The translations under genes were made by a program, and so were the position numbers. Below the pieces are notes generated by a model. It saw only the letters and a list, made by a program, of their open reading frames with translations, had not been told where the DNA came from and ran no database searches. DNA of 64,000 bases, from positions 124,001-188,000 of the forward strand of contig JBCCGT010000007.1 of assembly GCA_039029135.1 (NCBI GenBank). The letters are read 5' to 3'. The DNA is from JALZVT01 sp039029135. Lineage in GTDB: Bacteria; Pseudomonadota; Gammaproteobacteria; Pseudomonadales; Azotimanducaceae. Numbering within the stretch: position 1 is the stretch's first letter; each line of letters begins with the position of its first letter. Positions 36,677-45,055 of this stretch are shown here, in pieces.

Positions 36677-37342
36677 ATGAAGCAGAATCAGCGCATGACC
36701 ACGATCTGGGGCACGGGTACACCGAGGACGTTTCGGCCACTGTGGGTCGCCGAGGAACTCGAATTGGCCTACACCCACCGCGGCATCGAGTCCCGCACGG
36801 GCGAGACCCAGACGGCCGAGTACCAGGCGCTGAACCCGAAACAAAAGATCCCCTGCCTTGTCGACGACCGCCTCACGCTCACTGAAAGCGTGGCGATCAG
36901 TCGCTATCTCATCCGCCGTCACGGTGGCGCGGACCGTACCCTGTCCGCGCCTCAGACCACCGAGGCCTGCGCCCGCGAGGACGAGTGGGTCGCGCACGTC
37001 TACGGCGAACTGGACGAGACTGCGCTGTATGTCCTGCGCCGCCACGAGGATCTGAAGGCGATCTACGGCAGCGCCCCAGCGGCGGTGACCACCGCGCGCG
37101 CGCACGTAACACGCCAGCTGGATCTGATCGCGGCGCGGGTCGATTCCCGCCGATTCCTGGTGGACGGCGGTCTCAGCCTCGCGGACGTGATGCTGATGTC
37201 CTGCCTCGATTGGGCACACTTCTATGACTTCGAGCTGCCGCAACCGCTCGCGACCTATCGAGCCGGTCTCGCGGAGCGCAGCGCATACCAGCGGGCGTTC
37301 GCCCGCAACTATCCGCAGCTGATATCACAACAGGAGGCGTAA
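36677..37342 (+). CDS. Glutathione S-transferase family protein
   Basis: 221 residues: thioredoxin-fold N-domain with IPCLVDDRLTLTESVAISRYL (the ESxAI glutathione motif near 75) and an all-helical C-domain with SLADVMLMSCLDW near 175. It opens a probable four-gene run with the CoA-transferase two bases after its stop. It may open or isomerise a catabolic intermediate with glutathione. ATG 36677 is used; a second ATG six codons in is an equal alternative. Confidence 0.88.
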   Translation: MKQNQRMTTIWGTGTPRTFRPLWVAEELELAYTHRGIESRTGETQTAEYQALNPKQKIPCLVDDRLTLTESVAISRYLIRRHGGADRTLSAPQTTEACAREDEWVAHVYGELDETALYVLRRHEDLKAIYGSAPAAVTTARAHVTRQLDLIAARVDSRRFLVDGGLSLADVMLMSCLDWAHFYDFELPQPLATYRAGLAERSAYQRAFARNYPQLISQQEA

Positions 37343-37344
37343 TC

Positions 37345-38526
37345 ATGGGACCGTTGGAAGGCATCAAGGTGGTGGACCTGACGAGCATGGTGTCGGGGCC
37401 GGTGGCGGCCGTCATGCTCGCCGATCAGGGCGCGGACGTCGTCAAGGTGGAACCGCTGCATGGCGAACAGATGCGCCACCTCGGCCGACCGGTGAACGGC
37501 GTGCCGGCGACATTCTTCTCGTGCAATCGCGGCAAGCGATCGATCGCACTCGATCTGAAGAGCGAGGCAGGAAGCGAGGTGCTGTGGCGGCTCCTCGACG
37601 AGGCCGACGTGCTGCTGCAGAACTTTCGCCCGGGCGCGATCGAGCGAATGGGCTTCGGCGAACCGGCGGTGCGGGCACGCAATGAACGCATCATCTTCGT
37701 CTCGATCAGCGGCTTTGGTGACAGCGGACCCTACGCGCAGCAGCGCGTCTACGATCCCGTCATCCAGGCGCTGTCCGGCGCAACAGACATTCAGGCTAAT
37801 CGCACCACGCGCGACCCGGAGATGTTCCGCGTCATCATCGCCGACAAGGTCGCCGCACTCACGGCCGCCCAGGCGATTTCGAGCGCCCTGTATCACCGCG
37901 AGCGCAGCGGCGAGGGACAGCACATCAGCCTGTCCATGTTGGACGCCATGCTCGCGTTCTTCTGGCCGGAAGGCATGGGTGGCATCACCTATGCCGACGC
38001 GGAGTACGACCCCGCCGCCACGTCCGGATCCATGGATCTCATCTATCCGACCAAGGATGGATTCATCACTGCCGGCGTCATTTCCGACAAGGAATGGGCG
38101 GGACTGTGCAGGGCGCTGGATCGCGAGGATCTGTTGGCAGACCAACGCTTTGCGACCGCGGGCGCGCGCCTCGAACACGTGCAGGAGCGCAAGGCCATCA
38201 CGCTCGGCGAGATCGCCAAGTGGTCGTCGCAGGAGATCCTCGCGCGCTTGGCCGCCAACGACGTACCGAGCGCCCCGCTGCTGCGTCGTTCGGAGCTACC
38301 CGACAACGAGCAGATCATCGCAAGCGGCACGATCGAGCGAACGCACTACGACGGCTTCGGCGACGTCCGTCAGGTCAGACCCGCCGCTCGATTCAGCGGT
38401 ACGCCGACCCGGATCAAAGGCCCGGCACCGAAGCTCGGCGAGCAAACCGAAGCTATTTTGCGAGATCTGGGCTACACCACGGCGGCGATCGATGCGCTGC
38501 GTGGCGACGGGACAATCGGCGCCTGA
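37345..38526 (+). CDS. CaiB/BaiF-family CoA-transferase
   Basis: 393-residue class III CoA-transferase. GADVVKVEP (30-37), NRGKRSIALDLK (61-72), LLQNFRPGA (90-98) and the catalytic Asp D167 (VIIADKVAA) are present. It moves CoA between carboxylic acids through an aspartyl-CoA intermediate. GGAGGCG precedes the start. It lies directly after the GST gene and before the SDR-like gene, so it is likely to activate the carboxylated substrate handled by this run. Confidence 0.93.
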   Translation: MGPLEGIKVVDLTSMVSGPVAAVMLADQGADVVKVEPLHGEQMRHLGRPVNGVPATFFSCNRGKRSIALDLKSEAGSEVLWRLLDEADVLLQNFRPGAIERMGFGEPAVRARNERIIFVSISGFGDSGPYAQQRVYDPVIQALSGATDIQANRTTRDPEMFRVIIADKVAALTAAQAISSALYHRERSGEGQHISLSMLDAMLAFFWPEGMGGITYADAEYDPAATSGSMDLIYPTKDGFITAGVISDKEWAGLCRALDREDLLADQRFATAGARLEHVQERKAITLGEIAKWSSQEILARLAANDVPSAPLLRRSELPDNEQIIASGTIERTHYDGFGDVRQVRPAARFSGTPTRIKGPAPKLGEQTEAILRDLGYTTAAIDALRGDGTIGA

Positions 38527-38596
38527 GCACAAGCCGTGCGCCGATAGACGGCGCGCCAATAGACAGCGTCTCAATAGACAATCAAGGAGCACTAGC

Positions 38597-39364
38597 ATGA
38601 AACCCGTCTGTTTCGTCATGGGCGCCGGCGCCGGCATCGGCGGCACGGTGGGCGCCAAGTTCGCGCGCGAGGGCTATCACGCCGTGCTGTGTCGGCGCAG
38701 CGACCAGCAGGGCCTGAACACGCTGGTGGAGGGCATCCAGCGCGACGGTGGGGACGCGAGCGGCTATCTGCTCAACGCCGTAGACGGCGACGCGCTGGAG
38801 GAACGCATCGCGCAGGTGGAGCGCGACATCGGCCCGATCGAGGTGGTGCTGTTCAATCTGGGTGCACAGATCGGCAATCGATCGCTCGCAGACCTCACCT
38901 ACAAGCAGTTCGAACTCGGCTGGCGCATGGCAACCTTCGCGCTGTTTCGCATGGCGAAGGAGCTCATGCCGCTGATGGTCGAGCGCGGCGGCGGTACCTT
39001 TCTGGTGACGTCCGCGACCGCGGCCGTGCGCGGCAACGCGGGCCAACACTCTCACGCCGCCGCGATGGGCGGCCGGCGCATGCTGTGTCAGAGCCTGAAC
39101 GCCGAGTTCGCGCCCCGGGGCATACACATTGCCCACGTGTTGATCGATGGCGCCGTGGACGCGCCCGACACCCTCGGCAAGATGCTCGGCGACGAGGCCT
39201 TCAGGAAACTGCGCGAAGAACGAGGCGCCGAACACGACGGGCTGATGCTGCCGGAGAAAATGGCCGAGACCTATTTCCACCTCTCGCAGCAGCATCGCTC
39301 CGCATGGACGCACGAGCTCGACCTTCGCACCTTTTCGGATCTTGCTTGGTGGAATCATCGCTAG
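38597..39364 (+). CDS. SDR-fold protein lacking the Tyr-Lys catalytic pair
   Basis: 255 residues with an SDR Rossmann fold: VMGAGAGIGGTVGAKFAREGY at the N-terminus and FNLGAQ (86-91) where NNAG stands. At the catalytic place, where FxxAK/YxxxK is expected, the sequence is H153-AAA-M157; S139 remains. So both Tyr and Lys are replaced. It may be a cofactor-binding or hydratase-like member. AAGGAG lies seven bases before ATG 38597. It follows the CoA-transferase by 70 bases and probably shares its transcript. Confidence 0.85.
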   Translation: MKPVCFVMGAGAGIGGTVGAKFAREGYHAVLCRRSDQQGLNTLVEGIQRDGGDASGYLLNAVDGDALEERIAQVERDIGPIEVVLFNLGAQIGNRSLADLTYKQFELGWRMATFALFRMAKELMPLMVERGGGTFLVTSATAAVRGNAGQHSHAAAMGGRRMLCQSLNAEFAPRGIHIAHVLIDGAVDAPDTLGKMLGDEAFRKLREERGAEHDGLMLPEKMAETYFHLSQQHRSAWTHELDLRTFSDLAWWNHR

Positions 39365-39545
39365 CGCTCACTAAGGACCGCAACGTCTGAAAGCTGGCGC
39401 CTCAACCGCGAGCACCCTAGCTTCCGAAAACCGTTTAAGGGACATCCCAACCAGCGCGCATCCCAATCGACGCACCTCTGGACACCCAAGTCGCGACCGG
39501 GCAGCGTTGCTAACGGGACCGTCGGGGCGCGAGGAGGAAGGGCCT

Positions 39546-41102
39546 ATGAGCTGGCAGGACGAAGTCGAAGAGATCGAACAGCGGCGACAACTGCGCGCCG
39601 CCATGGGTGGACCAGAGGGCATCGAGCGGCAGCGCAAGCGCGGCAAGCTCACCGTCCGGGAACGTGTCGCCGCACTGGTCGACGACGACGGTTTCGAAGA
39701 GTTCTATTCGCTGGCCGGCGAAGGCCGGTATGACGAGGCGAACGCGCTGGTCGAGTTCGTCCCGCGGGCATCGGTCGACGGCATGGCAAAGATCGGCGGC
39801 CGCAAGGTAGTGCTGACCGCCGGGGACTTTACGGTGCGCGGCGGCTCCGGCGGAACGGGTGGCGGTCTGGGCGCAGAGCTGCCGCCGAACGAACGCGCCA
39901 GCCGCTGGCAACTGCCGCTCGTGCGCCTGCTCGACGCGGCGGGTGGCAGCGTTCGGGGTTTCGAAGAGATGGGCCGCACCTATCTGCCTGACGGCAACAT
40001 CTGGTCCGCCGTAGATGCGCGGCTGCTGTCCGAAGTGCCGGTGGTCGCAGCGGTGCTGGGTTCGGTTGCCGGTCTGCCGGCGATCAACGCCTGCCTCGCG
40101 CACTTCAACGTGATGGTGAAAGACACGAGTCAGCTATTCCCCGGCGGACCGCCGGTGGTCAAGGCGGCGCTCGGCTATGACATCAGCAAAGAGGATCTGG
40201 GCGGCCCCCAGATTCACACCAGAATATCCGGCGTGGTGGACAACCTTGCGAATACCGAGGCAGAGGCGTTCGACATGGTGCGGTGCTTCCTGTCCTATCT
40301 GCCGTCTTCGGTGCACGAGCTGCCACCGCGCGTGCAATCGAACGATCCGGCGCAGCGCGCGGATGACTCACTGCTGACGGCGATGCCCCGTGATCGACGC
40401 AAGATCTACAACGCGAAGAAGATTCTCGAGGCAATTGTCGATCGCGATTCGTTTTTCGAGATCGCGCCCAATTACGGTCGTGCCCGCATGCTCGGGCTAG
40501 CTCGTATCGATGGCTATCCCGTCGGCATTATGATCAACAACCCGAAATTCAACGGCGGCTCGACGGACGTTGCCGCCGGCAGCAAGGTGATGCGGCTGCT
40601 GCAGCTCTGTGATGTGTTTCACCTGCCGCTGATCAGCCTAGCGGACGAACCCGGTTTCATGGTGGGGCTGGAGTCGGAGAAGCAGGGCATCGAACGCGCG
40701 GGGGCTGCGCTGGTTGCGCAGGTTTGCGCAACTCGCATGCCCTGGCTGACGGTCGTGATGGGGCGACTGTACGGCGTCGCGGGCCAGTGTCATCACCGGC
40801 CCGATGGCATGTTTCGGCGCTACGCCTGGCCTTCGGCGTCCTGGGGCTCGATGCACATCGCGGGCGGTGCCAGCGCGGCCTATCGCCGCGAGATCGACAG
40901 CGCGCCGGACCCGGCCGCGAAACGCGCTGAAATTGAGGCACGGCTGAACGCCCTGGGGTCGCCGTTTCGAACCGCGGAGGCAACCGGTCAGGACATCATC
41001 GATCCGCGCGCAACCCGGCGGCTGGCCGCAGAGTTTGTTGCCGATGCGCAACGCGTACTGACCAATCAGCTAGGCGCGCCGCCTGCGCCCTATCGGCCCT
41101 AA
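39546..41102 (+). CDS. Acyl-CoA carboxylase beta subunit (carboxyltransferase)
   Basis: 518 residues, the size of propionyl-CoA/methylcrotonyl-CoA carboxylase beta chains. It has RGKLTVRERVAALVDDDGFEEF near 35-55, the two crotonase-fold halves, and PRDRRKIYNAKKILEAIVD near 300 with GYPVGIMINNPKFNGGSTD. It would carboxylate an acyl-CoA using carboxybiotin, but no biotin-carboxylase/biotin-carrier subunit is in the window. GAGGAAG precedes ATG 39546. A decarboxylase or stand-alone carboxyltransferase role is possible. Confidence 0.88.
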   Translation: MSWQDEVEEIEQRRQLRAAMGGPEGIERQRKRGKLTVRERVAALVDDDGFEEFYSLAGEGRYDEANALVEFVPRASVDGMAKIGGRKVVLTAGDFTVRGGSGGTGGGLGAELPPNERASRWQLPLVRLLDAAGGSVRGFEEMGRTYLPDGNIWSAVDARLLSEVPVVAAVLGSVAGLPAINACLAHFNVMVKDTSQLFPGGPPVVKAALGYDISKEDLGGPQIHTRISGVVDNLANTEAEAFDMVRCFLSYLPSSVHELPPRVQSNDPAQRADDSLLTAMPRDRRKIYNAKKILEAIVDRDSFFEIAPNYGRARMLGLARIDGYPVGIMINNPKFNGGSTDVAAGSKVMRLLQLCDVFHLPLISLADEPGFMVGLESEKQGIERAGAALVAQVCATRMPWLTVVMGRLYGVAGQCHHRPDGMFRRYAWPSASWGSMHIAGGASAAYRREIDSAPDPAAKRAEIEARLNALGSPFRTAEATGQDIIDPRATRRLAAEFVADAQRVLTNQLGAPPAPYRP

Positions 41103-41210
41103 TCGGCATGCACCGAGGGGTATTGCGGCGATGGGCGTCATGCGGTGTCCATCGGCAGCGGCCGGTCGGGAGCTAGCGGCATCAGAAGTGGCCGGTAACC
41201 CACCACCCCG

Positions 41211-42842
41211 TCACGGTCTGCTCAATGGGGCTGCCCCGTCCACCTCTCGCGGTCGCTGGTTGAAGCGACGTCCCGCGAGATGCCGCAGCAAACGCTGTGT
41301 GTCTGACGCTGACAACACGCCGGCGGCCTGGCCGCGGAGCCCCGCCTCGACGACAAAGCCCTCCACGTAGCGATCATCGTCGGGCAGCGCGACCTCAAAC
41401 AGGCACGAGAACAGCTCGGTGGATAGCTGATCGTTGGCCGCGGCCAAAACCAGCGCGTAAGCGACGCTCTGGCGCACCGTGGAGCGTGGTAGCAGCGCAA
41501 CCTCGGTGTTATCGGGTTCCTGACCCGGTTCGAGTCGTTCGATGAGCGTCCCGATGTAAGTATCCATAGAACAGGTCGCGGCCCTGAGCGCCTGGCCGAG
41601 CGCGTAGGCCGCATTCGAGCGAACTAGCACATCGACGTCAGTCGCAACGGCGGTCGTGAGCGCAAACAGGGCCTCTGGGACCGAGGCCGTCGCCGAATGA
41701 CCGAGTGCAAACACCGCCATACGGCGGACGCCGGGAAGCGGGGCGTCGACCTGGCTTAGCGCCGTCTCGATACCGGCAGAACCCGCCGCACGCAATCCAT
41801 AGGCAGCCGCGCGACGAACGCCCTCCTCCGGACAGGCCAGAGCATCGCCGAGCAGCGCGACGCAATCTGCGGAGGCAACATTGCCCAATCGATAGGCCGC
41901 GGCGACCCGCTCATCTTCCCGGCCGGTATAAAGATCGCTGCGAGCGGCCACTAAATCGACTGCCGCCGTCGATGCGCCGATCTGGCCTATGGCCCAGCGC
42001 CAGATCGAGGACACCACGGGCCGCAATTCGGGGCGCGTCGCGTTCAAAGCTGGTGCGGCGCGTGTATTGCGCCAAGTCGCCCCTCGAGGCTCCCGAGTCC
42101 GGGCAAAATAGAACTTGTACATGAAGCGATCCGGGGCATCCGGTTCGGCCCGCGTGCCGCGATGTATGAGGTCGTAGTTGCCGATCACGATCGAACCGCG
42201 AGGCACCTCGATGAAGCGTCGATCGAGATTCGGTATGCCCAGCGTGTCGAGCGCCGCCGCCAGCCGCCGATCGCGATAGTCGAGATCGGTGGCGGTCATC
42301 GCAGCGCGATCGAAACTGCGGTCCATCGGATCACCGGGATGCCAGCGCTCACCATCCTCAAAGTCTTTGGTCCAGTACTGCGAGCCCGCGACGATTTCGG
42401 TCGGTCCCAGCGCGCGCGAAACATCCTGCGGGTAATAGAAGAGAATCGCCCAGTCCGGACGATGCGAGCGGTAGTGGCCGCGCTCGTTCCAGGGGAGATT
42501 GCCGTCCTGATGAAACCCCTGATCGACATCGCTGCTTCTGTGCACGAAGTGGTGGGGATGCAGCAGATAGTCGGACCCGAGAAGACTCGTCAGGACGCCA
42601 ACCACGGCCGGGTCTGTGACGATACGGTCGACTTCCGGAACGGTCGCACGCAGGTTATCGCCTAGCGTTTCCAGATGCGCCAAGCGATCCTTGGTGGCGC
42701 GCGTTTGCGCATAGAGATGCTGAGCGCGCACGAATAGTCGCTCGTGATCATCCGCCGTCATCGCGCTGGGCTGCACGACAACATAGCCGTCGGTTAGAAA
42801 GCGCTCATAATCCGCATCACTCAGAAGCGCCGACTCATTCAC
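41211..42842 (-). CDS. PhyH dioxygenase fused to HEAT repeats
   Basis: 543 residues, nearly twice the usual PhyH length. Residues 1-290 form an Fe(II)/2-oxoglutarate dioxygenase with H111-x-D113 (GFHQDGN) and distal H227 (DLIHRGT). Residues about 315-500 are HEAT (PBS-lyase-like) repeats: ERVAAAYRLGN, VRRAAAYGLRAAG, VRRMAVFALGHSA and VRSNAAYALGQAL. The HEAT part probably binds a partner or the substrate carrier. The start is GTG 42842 with AGGA eight bases upstream. It is last in the enoyl-CoA hydratase, hydroxyacid dehydrogenase set, 26 bases after the dehydrogenase. Confidence 0.88.
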   Translation of the reverse strand: MNESALLSDADYERFLTDGYVVVQPSAMTADDHERLFVRAQHLYAQTRATKDRLAHLETLGDNLRATVPEVDRIVTDPAVVGVLTSLLGSDYLLHPHHFVHRSSDVDQGFHQDGNLPWNERGHYRSHRPDWAILFYYPQDVSRALGPTEIVAGSQYWTKDFEDGERWHPGDPMDRSFDRAAMTATDLDYRDRRLAAALDTLGIPNLDRRFIEVPRGSIVIGNYDLIHRGTRAEPDAPDRFMYKFYFARTREPRGATWRNTRAAPALNATRPELRPVVSSIWRWAIGQIGASTAAVDLVAARSDLYTGREDERVAAAYRLGNVASADCVALLGDALACPEEGVRRAAAYGLRAAGSAGIETALSQVDAPLPGVRRMAVFALGHSATASVPEALFALTTAVATDVDVLVRSNAAYALGQALRAATCSMDTYIGTLIERLEPGQEPDNTEVALLPRSTVRQSVAYALVLAAANDQLSTELFSCLFEVALPDDDRYVEGFVVEAGLRGQAAGVLSASDTQRLLRHLAGRRFNQRPREVDGAAPLSRP

Positions 42843-42868
42843 GTCAAAAATCCTGCGAAAGGCATGCG

Positions 42869-43918
42869 CTACAGCATCAGAGCCGTAGAAAAGTCCGGCA
42901 CGCCGGCCCAGCGTCCGGGATCGGTGGCGCGCATAACCGCTATCGTTTTGATGACTTCCGGATTAGCGAGCCCGTGGGGTTTCTCGCCGTCCAGCACGCG
43001 AATGATGTTCTCCGCCTGGGCGATTGGGCACTGGTCGAGAAACAGAGGCGAAAAGCCCGCCAGATGCGGGGTCACAATACAGTTGTCGAGACCGAGCAAC
43101 CGATCGTCCGGATCGATCGGCTCACGCTCAGTGACGTCGAGTGCGGCTGCGCCCAGTCGACCCGTCGCCAGTGCCTCAGCAAGCGCCTCGCCGTCGATGA
43201 TCGGGCCGCGGGCACAGTTCACCAAGACCGCGTCGGGCTTCATCAGCGCTAGCGTGTCCGCGTCTAATAGGTGATGGGTCTCTTCGGTGGCGGAACAGTG
43301 GATGGATACGAAATCAGCGTCTGCCAGCACGGACTCAAGCGGTACCAGTTCCACGCCATAAAGATCTGCCTGATGCTGCTCGACATAGGGATCTGCGGCG
43401 ATGATGCGACCGGGGCCGAACCCCCTGATGCGTTGGGCAAACGCGCGGCCGATATCGCCGAAGCCGATGATGCCGACGGTGTGCCCTGCGATGCGCCGCA
43501 CCGTGCGCATGTACCGCAGCGTCAGCCGCCCGTCGCTGCTCCAGGCACCGGCGCGCGTGGTCGGGACGGCCTCATGCAGGCAGCGCGTTAAGGACAGCAG
43601 CATCGCGACGGCGTGATCCGCCACCTCGGCGGTGTTCGAGCCCGGAACGTTGCACACGAGGACGCCGAGTTCTGTCGCGGCATCCAGATCGATCGAATCG
43701 ACGCCGACGCCCATACGGCTCAGAACCTTGAGCTTGGGGCAGGCTTCCAGAACGCGCCGAGTCGTCAGCGGCAATACACCCACCTGTGCCCCGTCTGCAT
43801 CTTTGAGCAAGTCGATCAGCTCGTCTTCCGAGCGAACGCGCTCTTCGACCACCGTGTATCCGGCGGCATGAAACAGGTCTGCCCGGTTAAACGGCGTCTT
43901 CTGCAGTGCGATCTTCAT
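42869..43918 (-). CDS. D-isomer-specific 2-hydroxyacid dehydrogenase
   Basis: 349 residues. The NAD site is GIIGFGDIGRAFAQRI (about 150-165), with catalytic Arg near VHCSATEE, Glu region, and His in CIVTPHLAGFS; VNCARGPIIDGEAL is typical of the family. It reduces or oxidises 2-keto/2-hydroxyacids with NAD(H). The middle of a minus-strand run: 96 bases after the enoyl-CoA hydratase and 26 before the dioxygenase. A 2-hydroxyacid made by the dioxygenase could be its substrate, by inference. Confidence 0.92.
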   Translation of the reverse strand: MKIALQKTPFNRADLFHAAGYTVVEERVRSEDELIDLLKDADGAQVGVLPLTTRRVLEACPKLKVLSRMGVGVDSIDLDAATELGVLVCNVPGSNTAEVADHAVAMLLSLTRCLHEAVPTTRAGAWSSDGRLTLRYMRTVRRIAGHTVGIIGFGDIGRAFAQRIRGFGPGRIIAADPYVEQHQADLYGVELVPLESVLADADFVSIHCSATEETHHLLDADTLALMKPDAVLVNCARGPIIDGEALAEALATGRLGAAALDVTEREPIDPDDRLLGLDNCIVTPHLAGFSPLFLDQCPIAQAENIIRVLDGEKPHGLANPEVIKTIAVMRATDPGRWAGVPDFSTALML

Positions 43919-44014
43919 GGCTACCCCCATGCCTGCTTTGCGTTTTTCGCAGCGTTCTCGCCTCAAGCGCCCGGGTCAAGCGATCGATCTCCAGAAGGCT
44001 GCGGTTAGCGCCGG

Positions 44015-44797
44015 CTATCGATTGAAGACCGGTTTGCGTTTCTCCATGAACGCTCGCATACCTTCCTGTGAATCAGCGGAACCCCGATTGGCGGCAACTG
44101 CGGTCATCTCGTCGGCCATCGATTCGGCGAGCGTCTTGGTCTCGAAGCCTACGATGACATCGAGCATGCTCTTTACGGCCTGGCGAGGTTGGGCGGCAAG
44201 TTCTTCCCCGAGACTCTGAGCGCGCGTCTTGATCTCCTCTAGCGGCACCAATTCCGACACTAGACCGATCCGATAGGCCTCGGCGCCGTCAATCTTGCGG
44301 CCGCGCAGGATCATATCCAGGGCATGGGCGCCGCCGACAACGCGCGGCAGCCGCGCAGAACCGCCCCAGGCCGGGACGCTGCCAAGATCCATTTCCGGCA
44401 ATCCGATCTGCGCATCGCGATCGGCCGCGATGCGGAAGTGACAGGCAAGCGGCAACTCCAGGCCACCGCCCAGACAATAGCCGTAGAGGGTGGCAATCGC
44501 CGGCGTGCCGCCGGTTTCAATCATGCTCAGTACGCGATGTCGCTGGCCGAAAAACGCCTCGGGGCTGCCGGCTCTGCGCATGCCTTCTGGAATCTGTTTC
44601 AGGTTCATACCGGCTGAAAAGTGCGCCAGCCCCTCGCCCGTGAAGATCATAGCGCGGATGTTGTTGTCGGCCAGCACGTCGGGAAGCTGCTCTTCCAGTC
44701 GGTCGATGTAATCAACGCTCATCAGATTCCACGGCGCGTCGTTGATGCTGAAGCAGGCCACGTGGTTGGTCACTGAGAACAGATAAGGATCAGACAT
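44015..44797 (-). CDS. Enoyl-CoA hydratase/isomerase family protein
   Basis: 260-residue crotonase. The oxyanion-hole segments are HFSAGMNLKQ (about 72-81) and YGYCLGGGLELPLACHFRIA (about 104-123), and the LPEMDLGSVPAWGG stretch carries the second catalytic Glu. It would hydrate, isomerise or hydrolyse an acyl-CoA. ATG 44797 is preferred over an upstream one at 44842. It opens the run with the hydroxyacid dehydrogenase and PhyH-HEAT genes. Confidence 0.92.
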   Translation of the reverse strand: MSDPYLFSVTNHVACFSINDAPWNLMSVDYIDRLEEQLPDVLADNNIRAMIFTGEGLAHFSAGMNLKQIPEGMRRAGSPEAFFGQRHRVLSMIETGGTPAIATLYGYCLGGGLELPLACHFRIAADRDAQIGLPEMDLGSVPAWGGSARLPRVVGGAHALDMILRGRKIDGAEAYRIGLVSELVPLEEIKTRAQSLGEELAAQPRQAVKSMLDVIVGFETKTLAESMADEMTAVAANRGSADSQEGMRAFMEKRKPVFNR

Positions 44798-44989
44798 GAT
44801 GGACACGCCTTCTAGAATGAGACGAGAACGAGATGAGAACAAACGACGACGGGGTCAAGGACAGGATCGCTAAGCGCCTATCAATCCCCACAAGCACTCC
44901 CCCTTCGGAATGCTACGTCGCGCTGCCAGGCGCTTCAAGCCGCACGGAGCGCACGGGCATACAAGCAGCAAGGAATGGACAAGAAAGAA

Positions 44990-45031
44990 AGGAAGGAAGA
45001 GCAGCAACCGCGCGGCGCACCGCGCGGTTGC
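44990..45031 (-). terminator. Probable terminator of second TonB receptor
   Basis: A perfect 12-base inverted repeat (45004-45015 and 45020-45031) with a four-base loop, GC-rich, followed on the minus strand by a long T/C tract (TGCTCTTCCTTCCTTTC...). The T run is interrupted, so efficiency is uncertain. It separates the receptor from the hydratase run. Confidence 0.75.
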
Positions 45032-45055
45032 ATGTACTGACAGGCAGGGCGCCCT

